A stretch of 64,000 nt of DNA, taken from contig VBAR01000001.1 of assembly GCA_005882315.1 (NCBI GenBank), positions 321,736-385,735 on the forward strand, in the 5' to 3' direction. The position numbers and the translations under genes were made by a program. The notes under the pieces were generated by a model. The model worked only from the letters and a program-made list of their open reading frames with translations, was not told the origin of the DNA and searched no databases. Positions within the stretch are counted from its first letter, which is position 1. Every line of letters starts with the position of its first letter. Of this stretch, positions 9,531 through 17,800 are shown one piece after another. This DNA is from Bacteroidota bacterium (GTDB lineage Bacteria > Bacteroidota > Bacteroidia > Chitinophagales > Chitinophagaceae).

Positions 9531-11870
9531 TTATTTTGCGCTGTAGTTTATAATATATTCAACTCCAGGCTGAATAGTTATTTCATAAATATCATTTCCT
9601 TTTGCCAGAGTATTAATATTTTTTCCTGATGGCTGTGTTTTACTTTTTATTCTTAAAGTGCCTGTACCCGAAGCACCTTTTATTTTAACCTGCTCCTTAC
9701 TCACATAAAGTTCAATATTATTATTGGGTGTAGGAACTTTCCCCTGCATCCATTGCAAACCTCCTAGATTTGGTTCGACAACATAAGTAGCATAGCCAGG
9801 TGAAGTAGGTTTTATGCCGAGATAATATTTACCTAATAAATAAATCGGGCTGGCACCCCATGCATGACATAAGCTTTTTCCAAATTCTCTTCCGTACATA
9901 GCATAATGCTCTGCTCCTTTCTTTTCGGGGTTGTATTCCTCCCAGAAACTGGTGGCCCCTAATTTCAACATACCGCCCCAGTAATCTTTCATTTCTCCCA
10001 ATACATAATTCTGCTCACCCATTGCACATAATGCTTCGAGTTCATAGAACCGCATATAAGGTGTGGTGATCTTTTGAATATTATTATTCAGCAAGACTGA
10101 TTTTTTTACAGCTTGCTTCTGCTGTTCATTAAAATAATCAAAGAAAATGGCGAACATATTTGAATAGCGGGTCACATTATCTGTTTGCTTTCCATCCACA
10201 CGACTGTGAACCAATGCTTGTTTCTGTTCGTTCCAATAAATATCAAATAATTTTTTGCGGATATCTGTTGACAGAGTCTTGTATTGTGTTGCGCCTTGTT
10301 TGTCATTTACAATATCGGCACAAAGTGCCATTGTTTCAAGGCTTCTTGCAAATAATAATTGTTCAAAACTTACTTCTCCTTTTTTACTTAGGCCTGCTGC
10401 CCAATCGATAAATATCCAGTCGCCGGGTAATCCCTGCAGTAAACCATCACTGTTTCTTCTTCCCATAACATAATCCATCAGGCTTTTCATTCTATCATAA
10501 TTCTGTTGGATAAAAGTTTTATCGCCTGAGTAGAGATAATAATCATAGATACCGAGGAACCAATAAAAAGTATAGTCCATGATCGTGTTGATATGAGCAG
10601 TAACCGGGTCTTTACCCCGCAATGCATACATAGTACTTGTTACTGTACGATTATCGTTCATCAGGTAATAATTCATCAAATAGCTTTGATAGGCATCCCC
10701 ACTCCACACCCAGCGGTCACGTTTAATACCATCAATAAAAAATTCCCTTGTACTTAAATGCAAGGTGTATTTAGCGATATCATAGATCTTATTAATTTCT
10801 TCATCGTTGCAGGTAAAGCTTCCTTTGTCCTTTATATCAGCATACTCATACAACATGGAAACATCATCGAAATGAACTGCACCGTCTCTCACAATATTTA
10901 TATAACGAAATGCTTTTGATAAGGGCATTACCGAATCTTTGGCTACTGTATTATTAATAGTCAGCCAGTCGACTGTTACTGCCCCATCCTTACTTAATGC
11001 TTCTTCTTTGCTTTCGCCATAATAAATAGTGATATTCCCTTTCCCTTTTAATCCATGCAGTTTGATAAACCCAAATGTTTCTTTGCCAAAGTCAACCAGT
11101 ATAGAATTACTATTCACCTGCTTGCTTACTGCTTTTAGTGCTGTAACAGGCAACTTGAATTTTGATGGTGGTTGCTGTGGCCTGCTGAAATTCCAATAAC
11201 CCGCATTGAGCCATTTCGTGGCTGATATATCTGAGGTTTTTCCTGTTTCATCGATCCATTCTTTGTCTTCGAATGTGGTGAGCCATGTACCATCACTTAC
11301 TATTGTTTTCCCTTTTACATAAACAGAAGGCACTGCCTGCTGGCAAAATACTTTGATGTTTATTTTATGTTTGCCCGCAGGCACCATTATTTTAGTAGGT
11401 GTTCCTTCCAATGGTTTTCCGTCGAGCTTAACATTATACTGCCCTTCTGCATAAATGGAAACTTCTTCCTGTTCTTTTAAATCAAACACTTTATGAAAAT
11501 CCATCAATGGATAATGGCTATCCACTTTCCAGAATACAGGGAAAAATGTTCCTCGGTCTGTTCTCCGGTTTTGCATTTGATTGCTGAGCCATATTTCATA
11601 GTCGCCGGGATACCATATCCATGTTTGCGATGAAGATGCCTGGGATATAAGAAGTGCAATAAATAAGAAAAACAAAGGCTTCACGCAAAGGCGCAAAGGA
11701 TGCGCAAAGACGCAAAGAAAGTTTGAGTTATTGCTTTGCGTCTTGTGATTTAAAAACTTGGCGTCTTTGCGTGAAAAAAAAGCTGAATAGAATTCCTGCA
11801 GTACAAGAGTGCGACGCAACAGAAGTTTAATAGTAGCAATAAAGTTGGTATCAAAAATATTTTTCTTCAT
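9531..11870 (-). CDS. GH78-type alpha-L-rhamnosidase, N-terminus altered by repeat
   Basis: The open frame from the ATG at 11870 gives 779 residues. The N-terminal 62 or so residues are encoded by a 164-bp dispersed repeat; a GTG at 11684, at the end of this repeat, gives a clean signal peptide (V/MKPLFFLFIALLISQASSSQ) and may be the true start. The rest has accessory beta domains and an (alpha/alpha)6 barrel. The family block FIDGIKRDRWVWSGD has Asp385 where many GH78 enzymes have the catalytic Glu of DxxxRxE. SFWEEYNPEKKG and HAWGASPIYLLGKYYLG are typical. It should cleave terminal alpha-L-rhamnose outside the cytoplasm. Family is confident; the true start is not. Confidence 0.88.
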   Translation of the reverse strand: MKKNIFDTNFIATIKLLLRRTLVLQEFYSAFFSRKDAKFLNHKTQSNNSNFLCVFAHPLRLCVKPLFFLFIALLISQASSSQTWIWYPGDYEIWLSNQMQNRRTDRGTFFPVFWKVDSHYPLMDFHKVFDLKEQEEVSIYAEGQYNVKLDGKPLEGTPTKIMVPAGKHKINIKVFCQQAVPSVYVKGKTIVSDGTWLTTFEDKEWIDETGKTSDISATKWLNAGYWNFSRPQQPPSKFKLPVTALKAVSKQVNSNSILVDFGKETFGFIKLHGLKGKGNITIYYGESKEEALSKDGAVTVDWLTINNTVAKDSVMPLSKAFRYINIVRDGAVHFDDVSMLYEYADIKDKGSFTCNDEEINKIYDIAKYTLHLSTREFFIDGIKRDRWVWSGDAYQSYLMNYYLMNDNRTVTSTMYALRGKDPVTAHINTIMDYTFYWFLGIYDYYLYSGDKTFIQQNYDRMKSLMDYVMGRRNSDGLLQGLPGDWIFIDWAAGLSKKGEVSFEQLLFARSLETMALCADIVNDKQGATQYKTLSTDIRKKLFDIYWNEQKQALVHSRVDGKQTDNVTRYSNMFAIFFDYFNEQQKQAVKKSVLLNNNIQKITTPYMRFYELEALCAMGEQNYVLGEMKDYWGGMLKLGATSFWEEYNPEKKGAEHYAMYGREFGKSLCHAWGASPIYLLGKYYLGIKPTSPGYATYVVEPNLGGLQWMQGKVPTPNNNIELYVSKEQVKIKGASGTGTLRIKSKTQPSGKNINTLAKGNDIYEITIQPGVEYIINYSAK
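11677..11840. repeat. 164-bp dispersed palindromic repeat, copy A
   Basis: This element closely matches 25932-26095 in order, orientation and length. It contains nested inverted repeats: an outer pair (TTCACGCAAAGGCGC near 11680 and GCGTCTTTGCGTGAA near 11761) and an inner pair (AAGACGCAAAG and CTTTGCGTCTT). Beyond the hairpin is a tail with GTACAAGAGTGCGACGCAAC and TAGTAGCAAT. On the minus strand it is open in the GH78 frame and ends at that gene's signal peptide. It encodes no protein of its own and looks like a MITE- or REP-like element. Confidence 0.85.
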
Positions 11871-11872
11871 AA

Positions 11873-13462
11873 TTAATGAAAATTGAAAATGAGATATAAT
11901 GATAAGATGACTAAACCCAGCAGGGCAAATAATATTTTTACTCGCTTATCTGTTTTGGGTAATTCGTTTTCTTCAATGGCTGCCTTCACTTTATTTTTAT
12001 CAACCAAAGAAATTACAATGGCAGCAACAAAGAGAAATGCAAACAAATAAAAAGAGACTAAAAAATAATGCGGCCACCAAGTATTTTCGCCGGTTTCACT
12101 ATCGGGTGGCAAAATCCATAAGTTTAACATGCCTGTAAAAAGACTGATGGCAGAACCTGCAGACAAAATTAAATTTACGGCCAACTTTGTAGTGCCTTTC
12201 CAAAATACGCTCAACAAAAAAGTAACTGCAAGCGGCGGTGCTAAGTAACCGAGTATTGACTGGAAGATATCGAACAATGTTTTTCCCTTTACATTATCCA
12301 AAGCGATCGCCATCAATACCGCCAATACACAACCTACAATTACCACTATGCGGCCAACAGTAACCTGCTGTTTAACCGATGCGTTTTTATTTATGTTATT
12401 TACATAAATATCTTTTGTAAAAACAGTACTCAACGCATTTAATGAGGAACCGATGGTAGCAACCAATACTGCGATCAACACACAAATAACCAATCCATTT
12501 AATCCAGTGGGGAATAAATTAGTGACCATGGTCATATAGGCTAATTTATCATCGCCAATTTCAGGATACAAAACATAACAAATAATACCGGGCAAAATAA
12601 ACATGGGCAATGCCAGCACTTTCAACCATCCGATAAAATTAATTCCTAACTGACCTTGTTTTAAATTGCGGGCACCTAATACACTTTGAACCATACTTTG
12701 GTCGGTACAAAAAAATGCAACTGCAGAAACAGGATAACCCAACAAAATTGCATGCCAGGGATAACCGGGATCAGAAGCAGGCCTTGTGAGATTCCAAAAA
12801 TTTGATGGTGTTTTATCAATCAAAGCACTTATTCCACCAATTTCCTTCAATCCCAAAAAAGTTAATGTAAGAGAAACAACTATCAACAATATCATTTGAA
12901 AAACATTGACCCTTGCAATGGCTTTTAATCCGCCCATAAAGGTGAATAAACCAGAGAATGCCACTAATACAATGGTGGATTGCCACATGGGAATACCTAA
13001 GATCTGCCGCACAAGGATACCACCACTGAATAAACCTAAGGAAAGCCAACTTATTAATATTTTTATCAGTGCATAGCCTGCTAAAATATCCTGTGTGCTT
13101 TTTCCATACCGCCTGCCCATAAACTCAGGCATAGTGGAAACTTTGCTTGCAATATATCTTGGCGCAAATACCATTGCCAGTAACATTAAAAAAACAAAAG
13201 CATACCATTCAAAATTTCCGCCAACAATACCAGCCGTATAACCAATGCTTGCAAATGCCAGTAATGAAGATGGGCCTACATTGGTGCCCCACATGTTAAA
13301 ACCGATATTGTACCAGTTGAGTGAGTTCTGCGCCAAAAAAAGTGTTTCGTTTTTCTTTTTGTTTCTAAAACTTGCGATATAGCCAATGATCAGCAAAGCC
13401 ACCAGGTAAATGGCAACAATGGCAAAGTCAAGGCCGGTTAGTTTATCGTAAATTTTATTCAT
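11873..13462 (-). CDS. Sodium:solute symporter (SSS family)
   Basis: The 529-residue protein has about 13-14 hydrophobic helices and an N-terminus typical of the SSS/SGLT family (GLDFAIVAIYLVALLIIGYIA). Internal blocks include GTNVGPSSLLAFASIGYTAG, MPEFMGRRYG and CVLIAVLVATIGSSLNALSTVFTKDIY; the last is the Na+-site helix. It should import a sugar or sugar acid with Na+. It sits between the Gfo/Idh/MocA dehydrogenase and the GH78 gene on the same strand, 2 bp from the latter's annotated ATG. It is the only clear sugar-type importer in the first catabolic block. Confidence 0.9.
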   Translation of the reverse strand: MNKIYDKLTGLDFAIVAIYLVALLIIGYIASFRNKKKNETLFLAQNSLNWYNIGFNMWGTNVGPSSLLAFASIGYTAGIVGGNFEWYAFVFLMLLAMVFAPRYIASKVSTMPEFMGRRYGKSTQDILAGYALIKILISWLSLGLFSGGILVRQILGIPMWQSTIVLVAFSGLFTFMGGLKAIARVNVFQMILLIVVSLTLTFLGLKEIGGISALIDKTPSNFWNLTRPASDPGYPWHAILLGYPVSAVAFFCTDQSMVQSVLGARNLKQGQLGINFIGWLKVLALPMFILPGIICYVLYPEIGDDKLAYMTMVTNLFPTGLNGLVICVLIAVLVATIGSSLNALSTVFTKDIYVNNINKNASVKQQVTVGRIVVIVGCVLAVLMAIALDNVKGKTLFDIFQSILGYLAPPLAVTFLLSVFWKGTTKLAVNLILSAGSAISLFTGMLNLWILPPDSETGENTWWPHYFLVSFYLFAFLFVAAIVISLVDKNKVKAAIEENELPKTDKRVKILFALLGLVILSLYLIFNFH

Positions 13463-13489
13463 TCCCTGAATGATGAGTTATGAATGATG

Positions 13490-13513
13490 AACCTGCCTGC
13501 CGGCAGGCAGGTT
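13490..13513. repeat. 24-bp perfect palindrome
   Basis: The half-site AACCTGCCTGCC is followed at once by its exact reverse complement. It lies between the SSS gene start and the Gfo/Idh/MocA stop, with TGAATGATGA-like simple repeats on its left side. It is much more GC-rich than its surroundings. Translated on the plus strand it gives the peptide PACRQAG, which marks a small false frame there. It has no T-tract. Confidence 0.85.
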
Positions 13514-13531
13514 ATGAATTGTCTCATCATT

Positions 13532-14602
13532 TCACAATGCTATTTTATATTCGTTTAAGATATCTTTTATTTTTACTGGCATTCCTGTTTGTAAACTTTT
13601 ATCCATTGCCTGCAATAAAGCAATCGTTCCGATTCCTTCTTTCATATCAGGATAGGCTGTAAAGTTTTGTTCGATTGAATCAACAAAGTATTCCAAATAA
13701 TTTTGGTACTCTCCGGCATGATGGCTTTGGCCTTCGAACCGGAAATAATACTTTAATGTGCTATCACCCCAGGTAATTATTTTTTCTTCGCCATCATTTG
13801 TGGTTACAGCATAGCGCAGTTCATGATAATCCGCCTGGCTGGCTCCTGTTGTCCCTCTTAATATACAGGTCATGCCGCTATCCCTTTTAACAGGCTGTGT
13901 CGGTCCGGTATAACTTCCACTTACTCTTGCTATTCTTCCTTCAGATGATTTAAAGATAAAATGCATTGTGTCTTCGTTCTTCAAGCCGGCTATTTTTCCG
14001 TTTGTACTTATTATTCCATAACCCATTACTTCTTCTATATTGGGTAAATAATACCTGATGAAATCAACAGGATGACTTAATCCGCCATACAACCATTTAA
14101 ATGATTTTTCCAAAGCCCATTTTTTTTCAAGAAACCAACGGTGGTCGGCATTATAATGGCTTTCGATTGTGATAAGTTCACCGATCAATCCTTCTTCAAA
14201 ATCTTTTCGTTGTCTTTTATATGGTTCAAAGAATCTTGAGCTCTGCCCAACAAAAACTTTTTTGCCTGTTTTCTTTTGCAATTCTAATAATTCATTTGCC
14301 TTGCTCAGATCGTCAATAAAGGGCTTAGTGCAAACAACATGTTTGTTATGTAGCAATGCTTGTTTAATATGAGCTGCATGTAAATGGTCAGGAGTATAAA
14401 TAGCAATGATGTCGATCTCATCATCATTCAGCATATCCTCATATTCTGTTGTGTATTCATACACTTTAAATTCATCGGCCCGCTGACGGCAAAGCTCAAG
14501 ACTTTTATCACAAATCATTTTAAGCTTAAGCTTTTTGCTTTGCAATGCTGCTGACATAGTACTCCTGCCTTCTCCCAACCCCAATATTCCAATATTTAAC
14601 AT
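13532..14602 (-). CDS. Gfo/Idh/MocA family NAD(P)-dependent sugar dehydrogenase
   Basis: This 356-residue cytosolic protein starts with a Rossmann fold (MLNIGILGLGEGRSTMSAAL) and has the family signature VVCTKPFI, equivalent to the EKP lysine motif, near residue 92. YGGLSHPVDFIRYYLP supplies the His/Asp of the C-terminal substrate domain. It should oxidise or reduce a sugar or sugar lactone with NAD(P). In described apiose pathways the first step is a Gfo/Idh/MocA apiose dehydrogenase, so it could supply the acid sugar used by the kinase and RLP in this block; that link is inference. The glycine motif GLGEGRST differs from the common GxGxxG. Confidence 0.87.
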   Translation of the reverse strand: MLNIGILGLGEGRSTMSAALQSKKLKLKMICDKSLELCRQRADEFKVYEYTTEYEDMLNDDEIDIIAIYTPDHLHAAHIKQALLHNKHVVCTKPFIDDLSKANELLELQKKTGKKVFVGQSSRFFEPYKRQRKDFEEGLIGELITIESHYNADHRWFLEKKWALEKSFKWLYGGLSHPVDFIRYYLPNIEEVMGYGIISTNGKIAGLKNEDTMHFIFKSSEGRIARVSGSYTGPTQPVKRDSGMTCILRGTTGASQADYHELRYAVTTNDGEEKIITWGDSTLKYYFRFEGQSHHAGEYQNYLEYFVDSIEQNFTAYPDMKEGIGTIALLQAMDKSLQTGMPVKIKDILNEYKIAL

Positions 14603-14638
14603 GATTTGAACTATGAATTATGAATGATAAATGATGAA

Positions 14639-15007
14639 TTATTTTTTACTATTATTTTTCTTTGCTGTCAAAATGCTATTTCTGATAATTTTCAACAACT
14701 CCGACGCTTCAACTTGAATTGATTCAAACTCTTTCTCGTTAAGTAAACCTACTTCCTTCAACAATTCAAGCCAATAAATTGTCTCATCGGTTTCTTTTTG
14801 AGCAATTGATAATTTATATATAAAATCACTTTTACTCGAAGCATTATAAGCTTCCCTCACATTTGCACCAATCGAAGTGCCGCTCCGTAAAATCTGCTTA
14901 CTCAAAACATATTCCTTTTTCTGTTCAACCAAATATTGATTGAGTTTGTAAATCCTCACAGCAAAAGCAAATGACTTATCCCGCAATATGTTTTTCTTCT
15001 CATTCAT
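14639..15007 (-). CDS. Four-helix bundle protein (23S rRNA IVP-like family)
   Basis: The 122-residue protein matches the small four-helix bundle family first found in 23S rRNA intervening sequences. Typical blocks are SFAFAVRIYKLNQYL, LRSGTSIGANVREAYNASSKSDFIYKLSIAQKE and ETIYWLELLKEVGLL. The function is not established; relatives form small oligomers and one branch acts as the Avd subunit of diversity-generating retroelements, but no reverse transcriptase is present here. It lies on its own between two metabolic genes and is bordered on both sides by ATGAATTATGAATGAT-type simple repeats, as if it were a small cassette inserted into the operon. Confidence 0.88.
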   Translation of the reverse strand: MNEKKNILRDKSFAFAVRIYKLNQYLVEQKKEYVLSKQILRSGTSIGANVREAYNASSKSDFIYKLSIAQKETDETIYWLELLKEVGLLNEKEFESIQVEASELLKIIRNSILTAKKNNSKK

Positions 15008-15024
15008 AATTCATCATTCATAGT

Positions 15025-17535
15025 TTATAGTTGCCGCAAGAACACCCAAGTTTCATTCGGTTTCGTCCCCTCAATCCCTTCCTGGTATTTACCCATTATT
15101 TTATTCCATTCAACCATCTTTGGATTATTTTCTACTGTCTTTGGATTTAATGCATCCAAACTTTCCCCTTTTGGAATACTGATCACCAGCACTAATTGTC
15201 TTCCGTTTCTGAATAATAATAACTGTTGAAAGTTTGCATTGCAAAATCCTCTTGCTATATCCGGCCATTTTTCAAATTGCGTGGCATGATAATCCAAATA
15301 TTCCTGTTGCAATTTTTTATCAGCTACCAAATTTGCTGTCAGCAAAATATGCTGCCATTCTTTTGCAACCGATTTATCAGCACAATGTTTTTTCTTGCTG
15401 TACTCATAAAATAGATCATGATATACCTTTACATCAGCTTCAGGAAAATTATTCTGTAGCCTTCCCTGCATTACCCCGGCATCCTGAACCTTTGCATAGA
15501 TCACATAATGGTTTTGCCATTGATAGACTGCTGAACTGTCAATATTATTTTTATTCAATAATTGTTTCAGTTTAGTAACATCCAGTGATTTATTTTCTTT
15601 TACTATTAATTCAATTACTTCGCTATGTTCTTCATTAATAGCTTGCTTAACGGTTGCAGAAGTTTTTTCTTTAGCCAGATATTTAAACTCAGCCTGCACT
15701 CCTGCATTCAATTTTACATTTTCATTCACCATCGGCCCATTATTGCTCCATTCATTATTTGGCCCATTTGCGTTTTGCAAAAACTTTTCCGAAGGAGCCC
15801 AGTTATTTTTTACAGTAATGCCAGATGAACCTTCATCAGTGTATATATAAAACCAATGCGAAGGCAGGTGGGCATATGGAGCCTTATAAATGCTATCAAT
15901 ATAATTTTCGCTGATAACAGAACCCGGTTGTGCACTCAATGTATAAATACCGCTGCAATCATAATTATGTTTGCCGTAATGATGGATCTTGTTGCCAATA
16001 ATTCTATTATTTTCCATTGCATTTGCCGCAGCCGTCCAACCCCAACCCATACTGATACCGCTATAAGAAACATTCTCCACTTCATTATTCTCAATCCTGC
16101 TATATCGGGTATAACCAATTCCTATTCCTACACAGCTCCAATCTTCGTTTGCAACATCGGTAACTAAGTTATTTCTGATTGTCATTGCATCACAAACCTC
16201 TCTTACATCTATTGGGTTATAAGGCAAATGAATTTCATGCCCGGCGTCAGAATAAACCCCTGCCAACAATCCCGTGCCACCAATATCTTTAAACAAGTTA
16301 CCTTGTACGATATTATCATAAACACCTTTATGATAATCCAACCCGGTTGATGCCAGGTGTTCAAAGCGACAATTATCGAAACGGGTATCGTCTGCAAAGG
16401 ATATTTCAACAGCAGCAGCAGGACGTCCTATCCATGCCTGGTTATCCAATCCCAGTTTTTCTTTCGTGCCTGCAGGTCTTAGTTTATAGGCCTCCGTCAT
16501 ATACATTCCTGCCTGGTGAGGCACAAGGCCAAAATGTGAGGGCCGCAACCAACCACTATGCTGAAATGAAATTCCTTTAAAGGAAATATCTTTAACACGC
16601 CGGTCCATCGTTCCTTCTACCTTAACCAACGTTTCCAAATAAGGAGCAACAACAGAAGCAGTTGATAAATTTTCACCGCTACGTGGCCAATAATAAATTT
16701 TTCTATTAACCACATCGAGCCACCATTCACCCGGCTCATCCAAAAACTGTAAAGCATTCACCAAATAAAAAGCAGAGTTGCCTGTTTCTTTCGACAGCCA
16801 TGGCGCAGGCCAGGGATGTTCATTTTGTATTTTACTTTCCGGCTGATGAAAAAATAATTGAGTGCTGTCGCCATGCACTTCCATCTTTTTTATACGCAGC
16901 ATCGCAATAGCCCACCACTGGTGAATAAATAATTCAACACCCGCCGCACTATTCAACAAAGGGAATCGCGGAGTCGGTATCCAGCAGCTTTCATCTTTTT
17001 TACTCCAATTCAAAATGCGAAGCATCCCATCACCATTCACACTTTTTGCTCTTACTGCTTTCACACCATTCACCCATAACTGGCGAAACTCAAACAACTC
17101 GCCATTCATCATCGGCACATCGGACACCCACACATTTCCTTTCGCCGCGTTAGACAAACCCGTTTTTTGCGACAATAATTTTTTCCAGCCATTTATCATC
17201 ACACCGCCGCTAAACACCGGCTGTTCACCCGCAGCCGCTTCAATAAAAGTCGGGCTATCGCCACTTCCCGCATCTTCTGAACGAATAAGAACAGTTTCAT
17301 GCAACACATATACACCGCCACGCAAAATGATATGAATACCCCCGCTCACCGATGCATCATTCAACCGCCGAAGCTCTCTTGCTTTGCGTAATGCACCGGA
17401 AATTGTGGCGAGAGGTTTTTCTTTGGTGCCGGGATTGCTGTCGAGCCCGTTGGTTGCCACCCATAGTTCGGCGGCAATGCCGGCAAGAGCAGGCAATACC
17501 AACAAAAGAAGCAGGCAAAATCGCAATCGCATCAT
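15025..17535 (-). CDS. Right-handed beta-helix protein fused to L-rhamnose mutarotase domain
   Basis: The 836-residue protein has a signal peptide (MMRLRFCLLLLLVLPALAGIAAE), then the start of a pectate-lyase-like fold (LWVATNGLDSNPGTKEKPLATISGAL) and a long parallel beta-helix with repeated N-x-[IV]-x-x-N turns to about residue 620. After a linker, the C-terminal 100 residues match the L-rhamnose mutarotase (RhaM, DUF718) family: EYLDYH holds Tyr746 and His750, equivalent to E. coli Tyr18 and His22, followed by KWPDI, NPKMVEWNKIMGKYQ and KPNETWVFL. The beta-helix part probably binds or cleaves a rhamnose-containing polysaccharide. The fusion suggests that released rhamnose is converted between anomers at once outside the cytoplasm. 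The catalytic class of the helix is not known. Confidence 0.85.
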   Translation of the reverse strand: MMRLRFCLLLLLVLPALAGIAAELWVATNGLDSNPGTKEKPLATISGALRKARELRRLNDASVSGGIHIILRGGVYVLHETVLIRSEDAGSGDSPTFIEAAAGEQPVFSGGVMINGWKKLLSQKTGLSNAAKGNVWVSDVPMMNGELFEFRQLWVNGVKAVRAKSVNGDGMLRILNWSKKDESCWIPTPRFPLLNSAAGVELFIHQWWAIAMLRIKKMEVHGDSTQLFFHQPESKIQNEHPWPAPWLSKETGNSAFYLVNALQFLDEPGEWWLDVVNRKIYYWPRSGENLSTASVVAPYLETLVKVEGTMDRRVKDISFKGISFQHSGWLRPSHFGLVPHQAGMYMTEAYKLRPAGTKEKLGLDNQAWIGRPAAAVEISFADDTRFDNCRFEHLASTGLDYHKGVYDNIVQGNLFKDIGGTGLLAGVYSDAGHEIHLPYNPIDVREVCDAMTIRNNLVTDVANEDWSCVGIGIGYTRYSRIENNEVENVSYSGISMGWGWTAAANAMENNRIIGNKIHHYGKHNYDCSGIYTLSAQPGSVISENYIDSIYKAPYAHLPSHWFYIYTDEGSSGITVKNNWAPSEKFLQNANGPNNEWSNNGPMVNENVKLNAGVQAEFKYLAKEKTSATVKQAINEEHSEVIELIVKENKSLDVTKLKQLLNKNNIDSSAVYQWQNHYVIYAKVQDAGVMQGRLQNNFPEADVKVYHDLFYEYSKKKHCADKSVAKEWQHILLTANLVADKKLQQEYLDYHATQFEKWPDIARGFCNANFQQLLLFRNGRQLVLVISIPKGESLDALNPKTVENNPKMVEWNKIMGKYQEGIEGTKPNETWVFLRQL

Positions 17536-17800
17536 GAACGTAAATTGGCTGTTAACGGCCCTGAAAATTTTCCGGAAAATACAACTAAATGTAGCCCGAT
17601 GTAAGCCGCTGAAAAAGGGGTGTATTTATTATAAAGATGGAGGATTTTCCTATTTCCCTTTGCCGGCTGCTGAATGGTAAGGTTATTTTTATTGGGTCGG
17701 CTGAATTGCTACAGCATTTAAAAACAATTAGAATATCTTCTGGTTAGGAAACAATGTTTGCCGTTTATTTTAAATCTTATTAATAGGTAGATTGCAGCGT

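Noticed and set aside
13480-13662. 60-residue frame with the peptide PACRQAG
   Set aside because: The start is a palindromic repeat translated by chance and the rest is antisense to the Gfo/Idh/MocA gene.
14639-15007. Four-helix bundle gene as the Avd component of a diversity-generating retroelement
   Set aside because: No reverse transcriptase, template repeat or variable-repeat target is present in the window.
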